Positions 17,063 to 25,623 are shown, counted from the first letter of the stretch. The stretch: DNA of 64,000 bases from Pseudomonas bijieensis (GCF_013347965.1 NZ_CP048810.1:3224001-3288000); one strand, 5' to 3'. Numbers and translations are program-made. The notes: generated from the sequence alone by a model not told the origin.

Positions 17063-20000
17063 ATGTTGAAATGGATCAGCGCGCTTGAATTAGGGCAGTG
17101 GGCCGACACCCTCCAAGCCAAGGATAAAATGCCCGAACTGGTGGCTGACCTGATCTGGGCCACAACATTGAGGGTCAAGCGGCTTCGATTTCTGCAGGGT
17201 GACATGGGGCAAATCCGAGGGTTTGATGGCTACCTTGATGTCGATTCAACCTCTCCATTCGTGCCCGACGGAAAGTCGATTTGGGAATTCGGGACTAATG
17301 GCGCAGGCAAAACTAAGGCACAAGGTGACTATAACAAGCGCACCGCCGAGGTGGATGCAGAAACCCGTGCTCAGCACACCCTGGTCATCGTATCGCCAAG
17401 GACGTGGGACACGCCCAAGGTAAAGGTTGAGGACTGGCTTGATGAAAAGAACAACCAAGGGGATTGGAAGCGTGTCGTCTACCTTGATGGCCCGTTGCTG
17501 GAGGATTGGCTTGGGCAAAGTCCGGCTGTAGCATCCCGATGGGCCCGTTACCAGTTCAGGAGCGCACCACAACAAGGTGTGCTCAGCACGGAAGAGTTCT
17601 GGCAGTCCTTTTCCAACCGTTTTGATCCTGCACTGTCGGAAGACGTTCTGCTCGCAGGGCGTGAATCCCAGGCTGAAGATCTGCTGCGAAACCTGGCCCA
17701 GGGAAGTGGACGCTTGGCGTTTGCTGCGGACACTACCGATGAAGTCATCGCCTTTGCAGTCGCCGCTATTCGCAAGGCGCCCGAAACTGTGCGCAAACCG
17801 CTCGAAGCTCGCACCTTGGTTGTTGAGACAGAGGATGCAGCTAGGCACTTAGTCAACACGTGCAACCTTATCTATCTTCCCAGAAACGGTGCGCGCAGCT
17901 GCGTTGGACTCCTCAAGACTTCTGGCCCTACAGTGATAAGTGCCGGGGCGGATGACAAAAAGAGCGATCATGTCGAGCTGACGCGACCGACCAGCGCCCA
18001 ACTTGGTAAAGCGTTCACCGGCATGGGGATGTCTGAAAGCGAAGGGTATGAAACTGCCCGCAAATGTGGTCGGAGCCTGGCGGTCCTGGCTCGACAGAAG
18101 CCTAGCGGTACCGCTGAGTTGCCAACATGGATCGGCGAGGCTGATGCATTAATACCAGCAATGCTTGCAGGAGCATGGGTCTGTGATATCGAACATGATC
18201 AACAAGTTCTCAGCTCGCTCAGCCAGAAACCTTATGACGAAACCGAGGATGAGCTGCTCAGATTCTTGGTCATGCAGGATTCGCCCATCGAACGCATTGA
18301 GAATTTGTGGGCGACAAAAGCCCCAGTAGATGCGTTCTTGCACCTTGCTCCTCGGGTCGGACGCAAGCACCTTGACCTATTCAAAGCGGCTTTGACCACT
18401 GTTTTCGAGTCGGCTGTGGCCTCGCATAAGCCTCCGACTGCAGACGAACCATTCGTATTGCGCAACAAGCGCGACCTGGAAACCTCGCACAGCGAACAAC
18501 TCAGAAACGGATTGATGACCACGCTGCTACATATGGCAGTACTACATAAGCATGCTGGCTTCACGGTAGCGGGGGGTGATCCGCAAGCTTTTGTAGATGG
18601 CTTGGTTAGGTCGATTCACGGCCTGTCGACCAACCATACGTTGATGGCAAGCCTGAACCAAAATCTTGCGCTGCTTGCTGAGGCATCTCCTGGCCCTTTT
18701 CTTGAAGCCCTCGAGCGCCAGCTTGAGGGCGACTCGCCGTCAATCCGGCACATTTTCGACGAGCACCCCGGAATGCTCACACCAGTGACATACCACTGCG
18801 GTTTGTTGTGGGCACTGGAAGTAATCGCGTGGGATGCCTTTTATTTTCAGAGGGCCGTGCTGTGCCTTGCCAAGCTTGCCGCAATCGACCCGGGCGGCAA
18901 ATTGAGCAACCGTCCTATCAACAGTCTGCGCGCAATCTTCCTCTCTTGGGTACCAAGTACATCTGTGGGAACAAAGCGTCGGTTGGCCGTTCTGCAGTCA
19001 ACTGTGAAGGCTGTCCCGAGCATTGCTTGGCCGCTGCTCACTAGCTTGCTCCCCCGTTCAGGGGATACCAGCTCTCCAACCGAAAAACCGAAGTTTCGGG
19101 AATACGAGCAGGATCACGCTGAGACCCTGACTTATGGTCTGGTCTGGGAGAGTGAAGCCAAGATCATCGCACTGGCGATAGATGAAGCAGGTTCGATTGC
19201 GGAGCGCTGGGTTTCCTTGATTAACTCAATGCAGACCTTCCATGACGATCCTTTCGAGTCTGCTGTCGAACGGCTCGGTGAAGTGCTAAGCGCCGTCGAC
19301 ACTGACGACAGAACCCAAATCTGGAAAGCCCTGAATCTGGAGGTCAAGCATCACCAGAAATATTCGACCACAGATTGGGCGATGCCGAATGAGCGTATTG
19401 AGCTTTTGGCTGCCCTGGTCGACCGATATGCCCCTAAAGCATTAGTAGAGAACCACACTTGGTTGTTCGACGATTGGATGCCGCCTGTGGACGGCCTTGA
19501 TGACGATGATGCTGACCCAACCAAGGTTGTGGAGGATGCCCGTCTGCAGGCTCTGAAGGCGGTGTATGAGGCGCTGGGCGTTCAGGGCATCTTGCAGATG
19601 ACGAGCCGCGTCAAGATTCCGCACTCCGTGGTTTACTCCGCATTGCGTCTTGACATGTCTTACGACGAGCGCCTCGCGTTGTTCACTGGCCTGCTAAGTA
19701 GCGCAGTGCAGGAGCTAGAGTTTGCTGCTGGAGCAGTGATGTCGGATGGAATCACTCGCTTTTCAGATAAGTGGAAGCAGGCGGCGCGTTCGGCAGTACT
19801 GAGAGTCGGCCTAGGTTCTGATCGTGTAGTTAGAATGATCGAACGTATCCCGGAGAATATGCAGACATGGCTGTACATCGAGTCCTTCGGAGACGAGGTA
19901 ACGAAAGCCTATTGGTCTCTGAAAACACCCTACCCGCTTGAAGTAAGCACCGATGAGCTGCTCCATGCAGTCCGCAAGTATCGAGAGGTTGGGCGTCCTG

Positions 20001-20830
20001 TCGCCGGCTTGAGCGCGGTATCCCGCAGACTCGGTGAGATTCCGACAGAGGATGTTGTAGCGCTGCTAATCGAGGGCGTTGAGGAGCAAAACTCCCAGCC
20101 TGGCGATCGTATGGCCACCAACTTCTTTGACATTGAGAAAGTCATTAGTGAGTTGGCCGACCGACCGGATACCACGCTGGAACAAATTGCGAGTCTTGAG
20201 TTTACCTACCTCCCGATGCTACGCAACGATCCAAAAGCCTTGCATAAAATGCTGCTTGAACAGCCCAGCTTCTTCATGGAAATGGTGTGTCAAGTGTTTA
20301 GAGCCAAGGACGAAAAACCAGTGGAGACTTCTGCATTGCAGAAAAGCCGAGCCACTAATGCTTATCGCTTATTGAAAAGCTTAAAGTCCTTGCCAGGTCA
20401 GTCTGATCAAGATGTCGACCAGGATGTGCTACTAGCCTGGTGTCTTGAGATCCAGCGCTTGGCAGCGGAGCAGAATCGTCAGGACATCACTGATCAATTG
20501 ATCGGCCAAGTTTTGGCACATGCACCATTGAGCTCAAAGGATGGAGCATGGCCACATGAAGCAGTTAGACATGTCATCGAGACGCTTGCTTCTTCTCAGG
20601 TAGAACTCGGGATTCGCATCGAAAGATTCAATATGCGAGGTGTGTTTTGCAAAGCGATAGGGGAAGGCGGTGATCAGGAGAGGAGTTTGGCCCGTCAAGC
20701 ACAAGAATGGGCTGATGCCTCGTTGGATTTCGCACGTACCAACACACTGCTTGAGGCCATCGCTCAGGCATGGCTGAAAGACGCTGAACGCGCAGATACG
20801 ATGGCCAAGCAGGACGCTCTGCGTCATTGA
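17063..20830 (+). CDS. Large protein with nuclease-like N-terminus; candidate phage-defence effector
   Basis: A 1255-residue soluble protein with a strong ribosome-binding site (AAAGGAGAG). Residues 50-95 read GFDGYLDV (D55), SIWEFGTN (E75), then GKTKAQGDYNKRT (K83/K85), a spacing that fits a PD-(D/E)xK or Mrr-like nuclease core. Residues about 190-345 resemble a STAND/AAA ATPase in order (RESQAEDLLRNLAQGSGRLAFA..., a strand NLIYLP, then CGRSLAVLAR), but where a Walker A loop belongs the sequence is AADTTDEV, without GK[ST]. The last 850 residues are helical and repeat-like. Such an arrangement, nuclease plus sensor plus helical repeats, recalls single-gene anti-phage proteins such as Avs, but I do not recognise the exact family. 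It stands alone within the island. Function is inference. Confidence 0.6.
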   Translation: MLKWISALELGQWADTLQAKDKMPELVADLIWATTLRVKRLRFLQGDMGQIRGFDGYLDVDSTSPFVPDGKSIWEFGTNGAGKTKAQGDYNKRTAEVDAETRAQHTLVIVSPRTWDTPKVKVEDWLDEKNNQGDWKRVVYLDGPLLEDWLGQSPAVASRWARYQFRSAPQQGVLSTEEFWQSFSNRFDPALSEDVLLAGRESQAEDLLRNLAQGSGRLAFAADTTDEVIAFAVAAIRKAPETVRKPLEARTLVVETEDAARHLVNTCNLIYLPRNGARSCVGLLKTSGPTVISAGADDKKSDHVELTRPTSAQLGKAFTGMGMSESEGYETARKCGRSLAVLARQKPSGTAELPTWIGEADALIPAMLAGAWVCDIEHDQQVLSSLSQKPYDETEDELLRFLVMQDSPIERIENLWATKAPVDAFLHLAPRVGRKHLDLFKAALTTVFESAVASHKPPTADEPFVLRNKRDLETSHSEQLRNGLMTTLLHMAVLHKHAGFTVAGGDPQAFVDGLVRSIHGLSTNHTLMASLNQNLALLAEASPGPFLEALERQLEGDSPSIRHIFDEHPGMLTPVTYHCGLLWALEVIAWDAFYFQRAVLCLAKLAAIDPGGKLSNRPINSLRAIFLSWVPSTSVGTKRRLAVLQSTVKAVPSIAWPLLTSLLPRSGDTSSPTEKPKFREYEQDHAETLTYGLVWESEAKIIALAIDEAGSIAERWVSLINSMQTFHDDPFESAVERLGEVLSAVDTDDRTQIWKALNLEVKHHQKYSTTDWAMPNERIELLAALVDRYAPKALVENHTWLFDDWMPPVDGLDDDDADPTKVVEDARLQALKAVYEALGVQGILQMTSRVKIPHSVVYSALRLDMSYDERLALFTGLLSSAVQELEFAAGAVMSDGITRFSDKWKQAARSAVLRVGLGSDRVVRMIERIPENMQTWLYIESFGDEVTKAYWSLKTPYPLEVSTDELLHAVRKYREVGRPVAGLSAVSRRLGEIPTEDVVALLIEGVEEQNSQPGDRMATNFFDIEKVISELADRPDTTLEQIASLEFTYLPMLRNDPKALHKMLLEQPSFFMEMVCQVFRAKDEKPVETSALQKSRATNAYRLLKSLKSLPGQSDQDVDQDVLLAWCLEIQRLAAEQNRQDITDQLIGQVLAHAPLSSKDGAWPHEAVRHVIETLASSQVELGIRIERFNMRGVFCKAIGEGGDQERSLARQAQEWADASLDFARTNTLLEAIAQAWLKDAERADTMAKQDALRH

Positions 20831-21238
20831 TTCGCGATATGCGCGCCGCCAGGCTTGGTTACGGATCCAGCCCCAGTCGAGGCGGATTGCTTCATCGCCT
20901 ATGACTTGCGGGAGGACATAGCACGACACCACGTGCTCGACCTCGGTTCTCCTCGGGCAACCAAGGCTGCAGGCTGGTCAAGTGAGCACTCTTGGCCCGC
21001 CTCTACCTATTGACCCATACGGCGTTCAAGGATGCAGTCCTAGGTCGTCATCTGCTGCACATTCAGTGCACACGCCCTTTCGCTCAGCCCAGAGCGTCGT
21101 CATTTATCGACCATTTGTTGTCACAGTGCGCGCTGACGAATGCCTTCAGACTCTCTGTCGTCATCCGTCGTCGATACGCCGCTGTCATACAGCACATTGT
21201 AGCTGTGAAAGCCCCGTAGTCCCGGGACTGTAGCGACG
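20831..21238. other. Intergenic stretch with no convincing gene
   Basis: About 400 bases between the large protein and the tandem repeats. Short open frames exist on both strands, but none has a good start, a recognisable family or protein-like composition. A 12-base perfect palindrome, AGTCCCGGGACT, lies at 21218-21229 just before the repeats. Confidence 0.5.
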
Positions 21239-21496
21239 ACACTTCCTCACGACACCCCTTACCTGGGCGACAACACCCCTTTACAACACCCCTTAACCTG
21301 CACAAGACGCCCTGAAAAAACTGCAACCCAGCAACCATGCGGGTTGCAGCAGCAACACCTCTTCACGACACCTCTTACCTGGGCAACAACACCCCTTTAC
21401 GACACCCCTTAACCTGTATAAGACGCCCTGAATAGCCTGAAACCCAGTAACCATGCGGGTTACAGCGGCAACACCCCTTCACCACACCCCTTCGGC
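21239..21496 (+). repeat. 116-bp tandem repeat with conserved hairpin (possible origin)
   Basis: Two full units (21239-21354, 21355-21470) and a partial third (from 21471) have a period of exactly 116 bases and about 14 differences by eye. Each unit holds several copies of ACACCCCTT or a close variant, spaced 13 or 21 bases, like iterons. Each ends in a hairpin: GCAACC-ATGCG-GGTTGC in unit 1 and GTAACC-ATGCG-GGTTAC in unit 2, a paired change that keeps the stem. It may be the replication origin of the element or a structured RNA. Confidence 0.75.
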
Positions 21497-21597
21497 AAAA
21501 ATCGGCAGATTCCCTCTATGTGAGGTGAACCGTCAGACTCCCATAAGCAAGAGAGGTGGTGTGAGCATGTTTTTTGAACACGTGTCGCGCAGCGGAT

Positions 21598-21753
21598 ATG
21601 AGCGGTGCGCCGGTTGCTCTGGAATTTAATCAGCCAAGTGTCGGCGGAAAGGGATTTCAGGAGGAAGAAATCCTTGGGATTGGCACTGCAGGTGAGAAGC
21701 TGGATTCTGTGCAAATTTTCAGCCCAGAAGGAGCAAGACATGGACGCGATTGA
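21598..21753 (+). CDS. Possible 51-residue protein
   Basis: A short frame starting MSGAPVALEFNQPSVGG and ending PEGARHGRD. Its composition is protein-like (balanced acidic and hydrophobic residues, glycine turns), and its end overlaps the start of the next small gene by 14 bases, which suggests coupling. The ribosome-binding site (GCGGAT) is weak. No family is recognised, and the frame could be chance. Confidence 0.3.
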   Translation: MSGAPVALEFNQPSVGGKGFQEEEILGIGTAGEKLDSVQIFSPEGARHGRD

Positions 21754-21859
21754 GCTACTGGTTTACGCGCTCATTGGCGTAATCGGCACGTTGGGATTGG
21801 CGGCGGTGATTGGCTACAAGGTCGCGGATCATCTCGATAAAAAACATCACACCGACTGA
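21740..21859 (+). CDS. Small single-pass membrane protein
   Basis: A 39-residue protein, MDAIELLVYALIGVIGTLG..., with one hydrophobic helix of about 22 residues and a charged, histidine-rich C-terminus (ADHLDKKHHTD). AAGGAG lies seven bases before the ATG, a strong start signal that fixes this short form against a longer in-frame reading from 21605. Positive-inside logic puts the C-terminus in the cytoplasm. It could be a toxin-like or regulatory miniprotein of the element, but no family is recognised. Confidence 0.55.
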   Translation: MDAIELLVYALIGVIGTLGLAAVIGYKVADHLDKKHHTD

Positions 21860-21955
21860 CCTTGCAGGCACCTGCAGGCCCGCATGGCGGTGGCTTGGGA
21901 TTCACCAGCGCTCGGGTAATGTTCAGGCATGTGCCAAGTCCAGCAGGTTCACGCC

Positions 21956-22300
21956 ATGAGCAAAGTTGAGTGCCAGTGCTGCAAGAAGATGATGGTTCCA
22001 AAGGTGATCACCAGCGCGCCGTTCTACATCAGCGGAGTACCCGTGGGCGGCCATGACCCGCAGTCGTCCGTATGCCCCTTCTGCCTGTCGCCGAAGTGGA
22101 TGCTCACCGAACATCAGGCCCTGGCTGCCGGCAAGGCCAATGCCGAGTTCTACGGCCTTATGGTTCTAGCCCTGGTGAACATCGTTGCGTTCGTCCGTTT
22201 CGGCGAACTGGCGGGCGGTATAGCGCTTGCGGTGTCAGTCGCAACCGTTTTCATGCGCGCCAGGATGATTCGAGCCCTGCGCCGTCGCCTGGGCCGTTAA
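21956..22300 (+). CDS. Zinc-ribbon membrane protein of unknown function
   Basis: A 114-residue protein with an N-terminal zinc-ribbon-like module, CQCC (C6, C9) and CPFC (C40, C43), followed by two hydrophobic helices (about residues 63-102, LMVLALVNIVAFV and GIALAVSVATVF) and a basic tail. It is probably an inner-membrane protein with the zinc module in the cytoplasm. The start MSKVECQCC is preferred to an in-frame ATG nine codons upstream because the conserved-looking part begins there. It follows the small membrane protein by 96 bases. Function is unknown. Confidence 0.5.
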   Translation: MSKVECQCCKKMMVPKVITSAPFYISGVPVGGHDPQSSVCPFCLSPKWMLTEHQALAAGKANAEFYGLMVLALVNIVAFVRFGELAGGIALAVSVATVFMRARMIRALRRRLGR

Positions 22301-22398
22301 ACGAGCCGGTTCACCCTTGGCTACCCAGGCGGCGAATACAGCCTGGGTAGAATTCGTACGGGTGTCACTGCTACTCGACAGCGCGTAAAACTGCGTCG

Positions 22399-22535
22399 CT
22401 ACTTGGTCATTTGATCACGGATTTTAAGCCCTGTGGTGGTACTGCACACTGCATGGCGAGCTGTCAGGCCAACGCCGAGCAGCTCACCAACGCGCTGATG
22501 CAGCCCCTTTTCAGGCCGACCTTTTGTAGGCACCG
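22399..22535 (-). pseudogene. Serine-recombinase C-terminal remnant
   Basis: On the minus strand the sequence reads KGRPEKGLHQRVGELLG, then ARHAVCSTTT, ending RDQMTK. This matches the helix-turn-helix tail of the intact recombinase at 23860-24480 (GRPVDADLHKRVAELLG...ARHANCSTTT...). The catalytic domain is absent, and upstream the DNA turns into the tRNA-Arg fragment. It is the left-over end of a second, diverged recombinase gene in the same orientation. Confidence 0.75.
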
Positions 22536-22542
22536 AAGTTTT

Positions 22543-22591
22543 GCCCCTCCTAAGGGGAAGGTTGGCCGTTCGAACCGGCCCTGGGACACCA
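22543..22591 (+). other. 3' fragment of a tRNA-Arg(CCT) gene (relict attachment site)
   Basis: The fragment carries the anticodon arm with loop CTCCTAA (anticodon CCT), a T-arm GGCCG-TTCGAAC-CGGCC, the 3' acceptor strand CTGGGAC, discriminator A and CCA. The 5' half (D-arm and 5' acceptor strand) is missing, so it is not a working tRNA. The 3' ends of tRNA genes are usual integration sites, so this looks like an att site left by another element that used tRNA-Arg(CCT). Confidence 0.75.
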
Positions 22592-22670
22592 TATATTACG
22601 GGCCTCTTAAGCCATATTCCCGATAGCATCATTTTTGGTGACAGCAGGGTGGCAGCAAGAGGCGAAAATA

Positions 22671-22704
22671 AACCCCGCATAGGTCAGCCTTGCGGGGTTT
22701 TTTT
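22671..22704 (+). terminator. Rho-independent terminator
   Basis: AACCCCGC and GCGGGGTT form an 8-bp stem around a 13-base loop, followed by a run of Ts. It sits 80 bases past the tRNA-Arg fragment and just before the SEC-C gene. Confidence 0.85.
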
Positions 22705-22738
22705 GTGGTTGTAATAGTCGCCATAAACAGGAGGCTTT

Positions 22739-23851
22739 ATGAACATGGGTAGAAATGAGCTGTGCTGGTGTGGTTCGGGGAAGAAATTCAAGCGTTGTCA
22801 TTTGGGACGCGCCGCTGCTGATCCCCTCAAGTCCTGGGACATAAGCTCTGCGCACCGGAAAAGCTTCTCTAAGCGGCTTTGCTCTGCTCCTGACTCATTC
22901 CATGATCAGTGCACAAGTACGATCGTTTCTGCTCATACAGTGCCCCGTTCGGGAAGCCTCAATCAGATCGCCGATGAGGGCCACGTACTCACATTCATTC
23001 CGACATTGGAAAGTTTGATCAAATACAAAGGGATCTTGCATCCCGAAAGAGTGGGCGTGCGGAAGGCTTCTACTTTCACTGGATTCTGCTCCAAGCACGA
23101 CGATGAGCTATTTGGGCCTGTTGAAAAAGAGAAATTTTTCGGCACTCAAGAACAGTGCTTTTTGCTTGCCTATAGGGCCTACGCCAGAGAAATTTACACA
23201 AAGCGAGCAGCCGCCGATCAGAGCGTGCTGCATAAGGAAATGGATCGAGGAAAAACACCGGATCAACAATTCGAAATTCAAGCGTTCGCCTTCCTACACG
23301 GTGCAGGGATAAGAGCCGCATTGCGCGACATCAATCACCACAAGCCGCGCTTTGAAAAACATCTGCTTAGCTCTGACTTTGCTGGCGTCCGCTCCTACGT
23401 GATTGAGCTGGAAAACGCCCCGCCAGTAATGTGCAGCGCTACCTATGCACCAGATAAAGATTTTGAGGGTCAGCACCTGCAGGATATGGCTGACGTAGGT
23501 CTGATCCCAAATATGATGAGCGTTACATCGTTCTACGGCGGCGATAAGGGGCAAATCGTATTCACTTGGCTGCCTGATGATGATGAGACCTGCATTCCTC
23601 TCATCGAGAGCCTTGAGCGCGTTAAGGACGCGGATATATCTGCAAAAGTTGTTTCGTACCTATTCGATAATTTTGAAAACGTGCATGTATCTCCTATTTG
23701 GTGGGATTCTATCGGTCCGGACAACCAAGCTGCTTTGATCAATCGAATGACGGGCGAAGTAGGTGTCGCATTTGGCCTTATTCCGGCTGCGAAGCTGCCT
23801 TTCCGCATTTCTCCGTGGCCTATCACTAGGCGTTACAGGGTGGGCTGTTAA
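22739..23851 (+). CDS. SEC-C metal-binding motif protein
   Basis: A 370-residue protein that opens with a SEC-C motif, GRNELCWCGSGKKFKRCH (C9, C11, C20, H21), a zinc-binding module first known from the SecA C-terminus and found in many stand-alone proteins. The remainder is a soluble domain without motifs I recognise; FCSKHDDELFGPVE resembles a second metal-binding HNH-like or zinc-knuckle segment. The start follows a perfect AGGAGG. It lies between the tRNA-Arg fragment and the recombinase as a single-gene module. Similar genes occur in mobile islands, and a defence role is possible but unproven. Confidence 0.7.
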   Translation: MNMGRNELCWCGSGKKFKRCHLGRAAADPLKSWDISSAHRKSFSKRLCSAPDSFHDQCTSTIVSAHTVPRSGSLNQIADEGHVLTFIPTLESLIKYKGILHPERVGVRKASTFTGFCSKHDDELFGPVEKEKFFGTQEQCFLLAYRAYAREIYTKRAAADQSVLHKEMDRGKTPDQQFEIQAFAFLHGAGIRAALRDINHHKPRFEKHLLSSDFAGVRSYVIELENAPPVMCSATYAPDKDFEGQHLQDMADVGLIPNMMSVTSFYGGDKGQIVFTWLPDDDETCIPLIESLERVKDADISAKVVSYLFDNFENVHVSPIWWDSIGPDNQAALINRMTGEVGVAFGLIPAAKLPFRISPWPITRRYRVGC

Positions 23852-23859
23852 GGGTCGAT

Positions 23860-24480
23860 TTAGGATCGGGCAGAGTCCCGAATTCGCAATACGGTGGTGG
23901 TCGAGCAGTTGGCGTGCCGTGCCGTTGCGCGAATCCCCAGGCCGGCGCCGAGCAGCTCGGCCACGCGCTTGTGCAGATCGGCGTCCACCGGGCGCCCCTG
24001 GTACTTGCCTGCCGCCTTGGCTTTCTCGATGCCCTGGGCCTGGCGGTCGCGGCGCTGCTCGTAATCCTTGCGCGCGATCGCGGCCATCATTTCCACCAGC
24101 ATCGAGTTGATGGCCCCAAGCATCCGCCCGGTGAACTCGTCGCCCTTGGTGTCCTGCATTCCCTGGTGGCTGGTCGGCAGGTCGAGCGCGACGATGCGTA
24201 GGCCCTTGGAGTCGATAGCGGCCTTGAGCTTTTGCCAGTCTTCTACCGGCAGGCGGGAGAGACGGTCTATCGATTCCACCAGCAGAACGTCGCCCTTGCG
24301 CGCATCTTTCAGCAGGCGCAGCAGCTCCGGACGGTCGGCGGTGGCGCCGCTGGCGTTCTCCAGGTACACGCTGGCGATGACCTTGTTGTGGTCGCTGGCG
24401 AACTGCTCGAGCGAGGCGCGGGCGCGGCCGGCGTCTTGCTCGTCGGTGGAGGCTCGGAGGTATGCGCGAATGAACATCAT
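23860..24480 (-). CDS. Serine recombinase (resolvase/invertase family)
   Basis: A 206-residue site-specific recombinase. The N-terminal catalytic domain has YLRASTDEQ, where S11 is the nucleophile, then the arginine-bearing LVESIDRLSRL motif and the long helix with MMAAIARKDYEQRRDRQAQGIEKAKAAGKYQGRP. The C-terminus is a helix-turn-helix (RATARHANCSTTTVLRI). Such enzymes resolve cointegrates or invert DNA, and size fits the resolvase/invertase group. It converges on the SEC-C gene with 8 bases between them. A truncated relative lies at 22399-22535. No res site was identified. Confidence 0.9.
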   Translation of the reverse strand: MMFIRAYLRASTDEQDAGRARASLEQFASDHNKVIASVYLENASGATADRPELLRLLKDARKGDVLLVESIDRLSRLPVEDWQKLKAAIDSKGLRIVALDLPTSHQGMQDTKGDEFTGRMLGAINSMLVEMMAAIARKDYEQRRDRQAQGIEKAKAAGKYQGRPVDADLHKRVAELLGAGLGIRATARHANCSTTTVLRIRDSARS

Positions 24481-24644
24481 GAGTGCCTGTATCAGTTAGG
24501 GCGTTCTACTAACACTGTTGCACTTTGGGTGTTACTTATCAAGAGAAAAGCTAAGATATGCGAAAATATGCGCGTATCAGCTCAGGCATACCCAATAAAT
24601 CGCCGCAGGTTTGCGAAAACCCACGGCGATACAGTCCAGCAGAT

Positions 24645-25481
24645 CTACTTCCCTACAAAGTAGAGTGCCCTGCCCTGATTGAAGATTGCTGCAGGGATCG
24701 AGTTTTTTCTCAGCCGCTGTCCAGGGTGGTAGATGTAGATCCACTCTGGCAGGTGTTGCGATGCAAGCAGCATGGCTTCCGAAGTCGTCATGTCGTTCTT
24801 GTAGGCATCAAGGGTGAACTGGTTGTTACGAATGAAGATCGGCCCGTAGCTGAAAGGCGATCTCAGAAAACTCGGCGATTTAGCAATCTCATCACTATAT
24901 GGAATCGGCTTCTCCGCGTAGCTATCTGTCAGGGAGGCATAGCCGCGGGAATGGCCATCAGGATATTTACCTGTCTGCATTAGCAGCTTCGATAAGCCAT
25001 TGGTAAAGACCTTCTTACGGGCCTCTTCGACCTTACGCAATACAAGAGCAGATGCCTCCTCCGGCGAGCTTGCCTGGTGCGCGGGCACCCACGCGACAAC
25101 CTGGGTTGCGCGCGCCGGATTACTCGTCCCACCCAACAACATCAAACCCATGCCAATTCCCGCTGCTGCGCCACCACTCAGGCCTGTAGGTGGAGACGCA
25201 AAGCTAACCGCGCTTAACCCAGCGTCCCCGAGCCCTCCTCCAAAGCCCCTGGCTGGGCTCGTCCCTTCAACCACCCCTGCCAGCTCGATTGGAACGTCAC
25301 GCTGCCCTGAAATCCCCATGGCGATCAGAACATGCATTGCATCCGACCATTTAGCCCTCGGAACATCCTTCGGTTCAGGAAGCTGCACCGTTCTAGCCCC
25401 CGGAGTGCCAGAGCACCCAACCAGAAGAGCTACTGTCGCTGCTAGCAAACCGATTCGGATCGCTGTTGATCTGTTACCCAT
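24645..25481 (-). CDS. Putative lipoprotein of unknown function
   Basis: A 278-residue protein with a lipoprotein signal peptide: MGNRSTAIRIGLLAATVALLVGC, lipobox LVGC with C23. AGGGAG precedes this ATG; an in-frame start nine codons upstream is less likely. A glycine-rich hydrophobic stretch (GGAAAGIGMGLMLLGG, near residue 100) could insert into a membrane. The remainder is soluble and lists no recognised family. A serine after the lipid cysteine favours outer-membrane sorting. It is divergent from the small gene at 25624. Lipoproteins on such elements sometimes act in exclusion of phage or plasmids, but nothing here shows that. Confidence 0.65.
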   Translation of the reverse strand: MGNRSTAIRIGLLAATVALLVGCSGTPGARTVQLPEPKDVPRAKWSDAMHVLIAMGISGQRDVPIELAGVVEGTSPARGFGGGLGDAGLSAVSFASPPTGLSGGAAAGIGMGLMLLGGTSNPARATQVVAWVPAHQASSPEEASALVLRKVEEARKKVFTNGLSKLLMQTGKYPDGHSRGYASLTDSYAEKPIPYSDEIAKSPSFLRSPFSYGPIFIRNNQFTLDAYKNDMTTSEAMLLASQHLPEWIYIYHPGQRLRKNSIPAAIFNQGRALYFVGK

Positions 25482-25623
25482 GGCGCTACTCCCTGTTTTG
25501 ATTGCCACAGATTACGAAAGCTTTCAGGAAACCCAACGGCATAAGCCTGTGAACTTGGCCGGCTTGGGATTTCCAAAGCCTGGCATAGCGTGTCATGCAA
25601 CCTCATGCATGCGGAGCACCACC

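Noticed and set aside
21239..21496. CRISPR array
   Set aside because: The repeat period is 116 bases, almost the whole unit is repeated, and there are no unique spacers or cas genes nearby.
22543..22591. A working tRNA gene
   Set aside because: Only the anticodon arm, T-arm and 3' acceptor strand are present; the D-arm and 5' acceptor strand are missing.
22601..22704. Riboswitch or other structured leader before the SEC-C gene
   Set aside because: Only a simple terminator stem is visible, and its position fits the end of the former tRNA locus rather than a regulated leader.
25000..25623. Long N-terminal part of the small gene at 25624
   Set aside because: It is antisense to the lipoprotein gene, which has a clear lipobox and ribosome-binding site.
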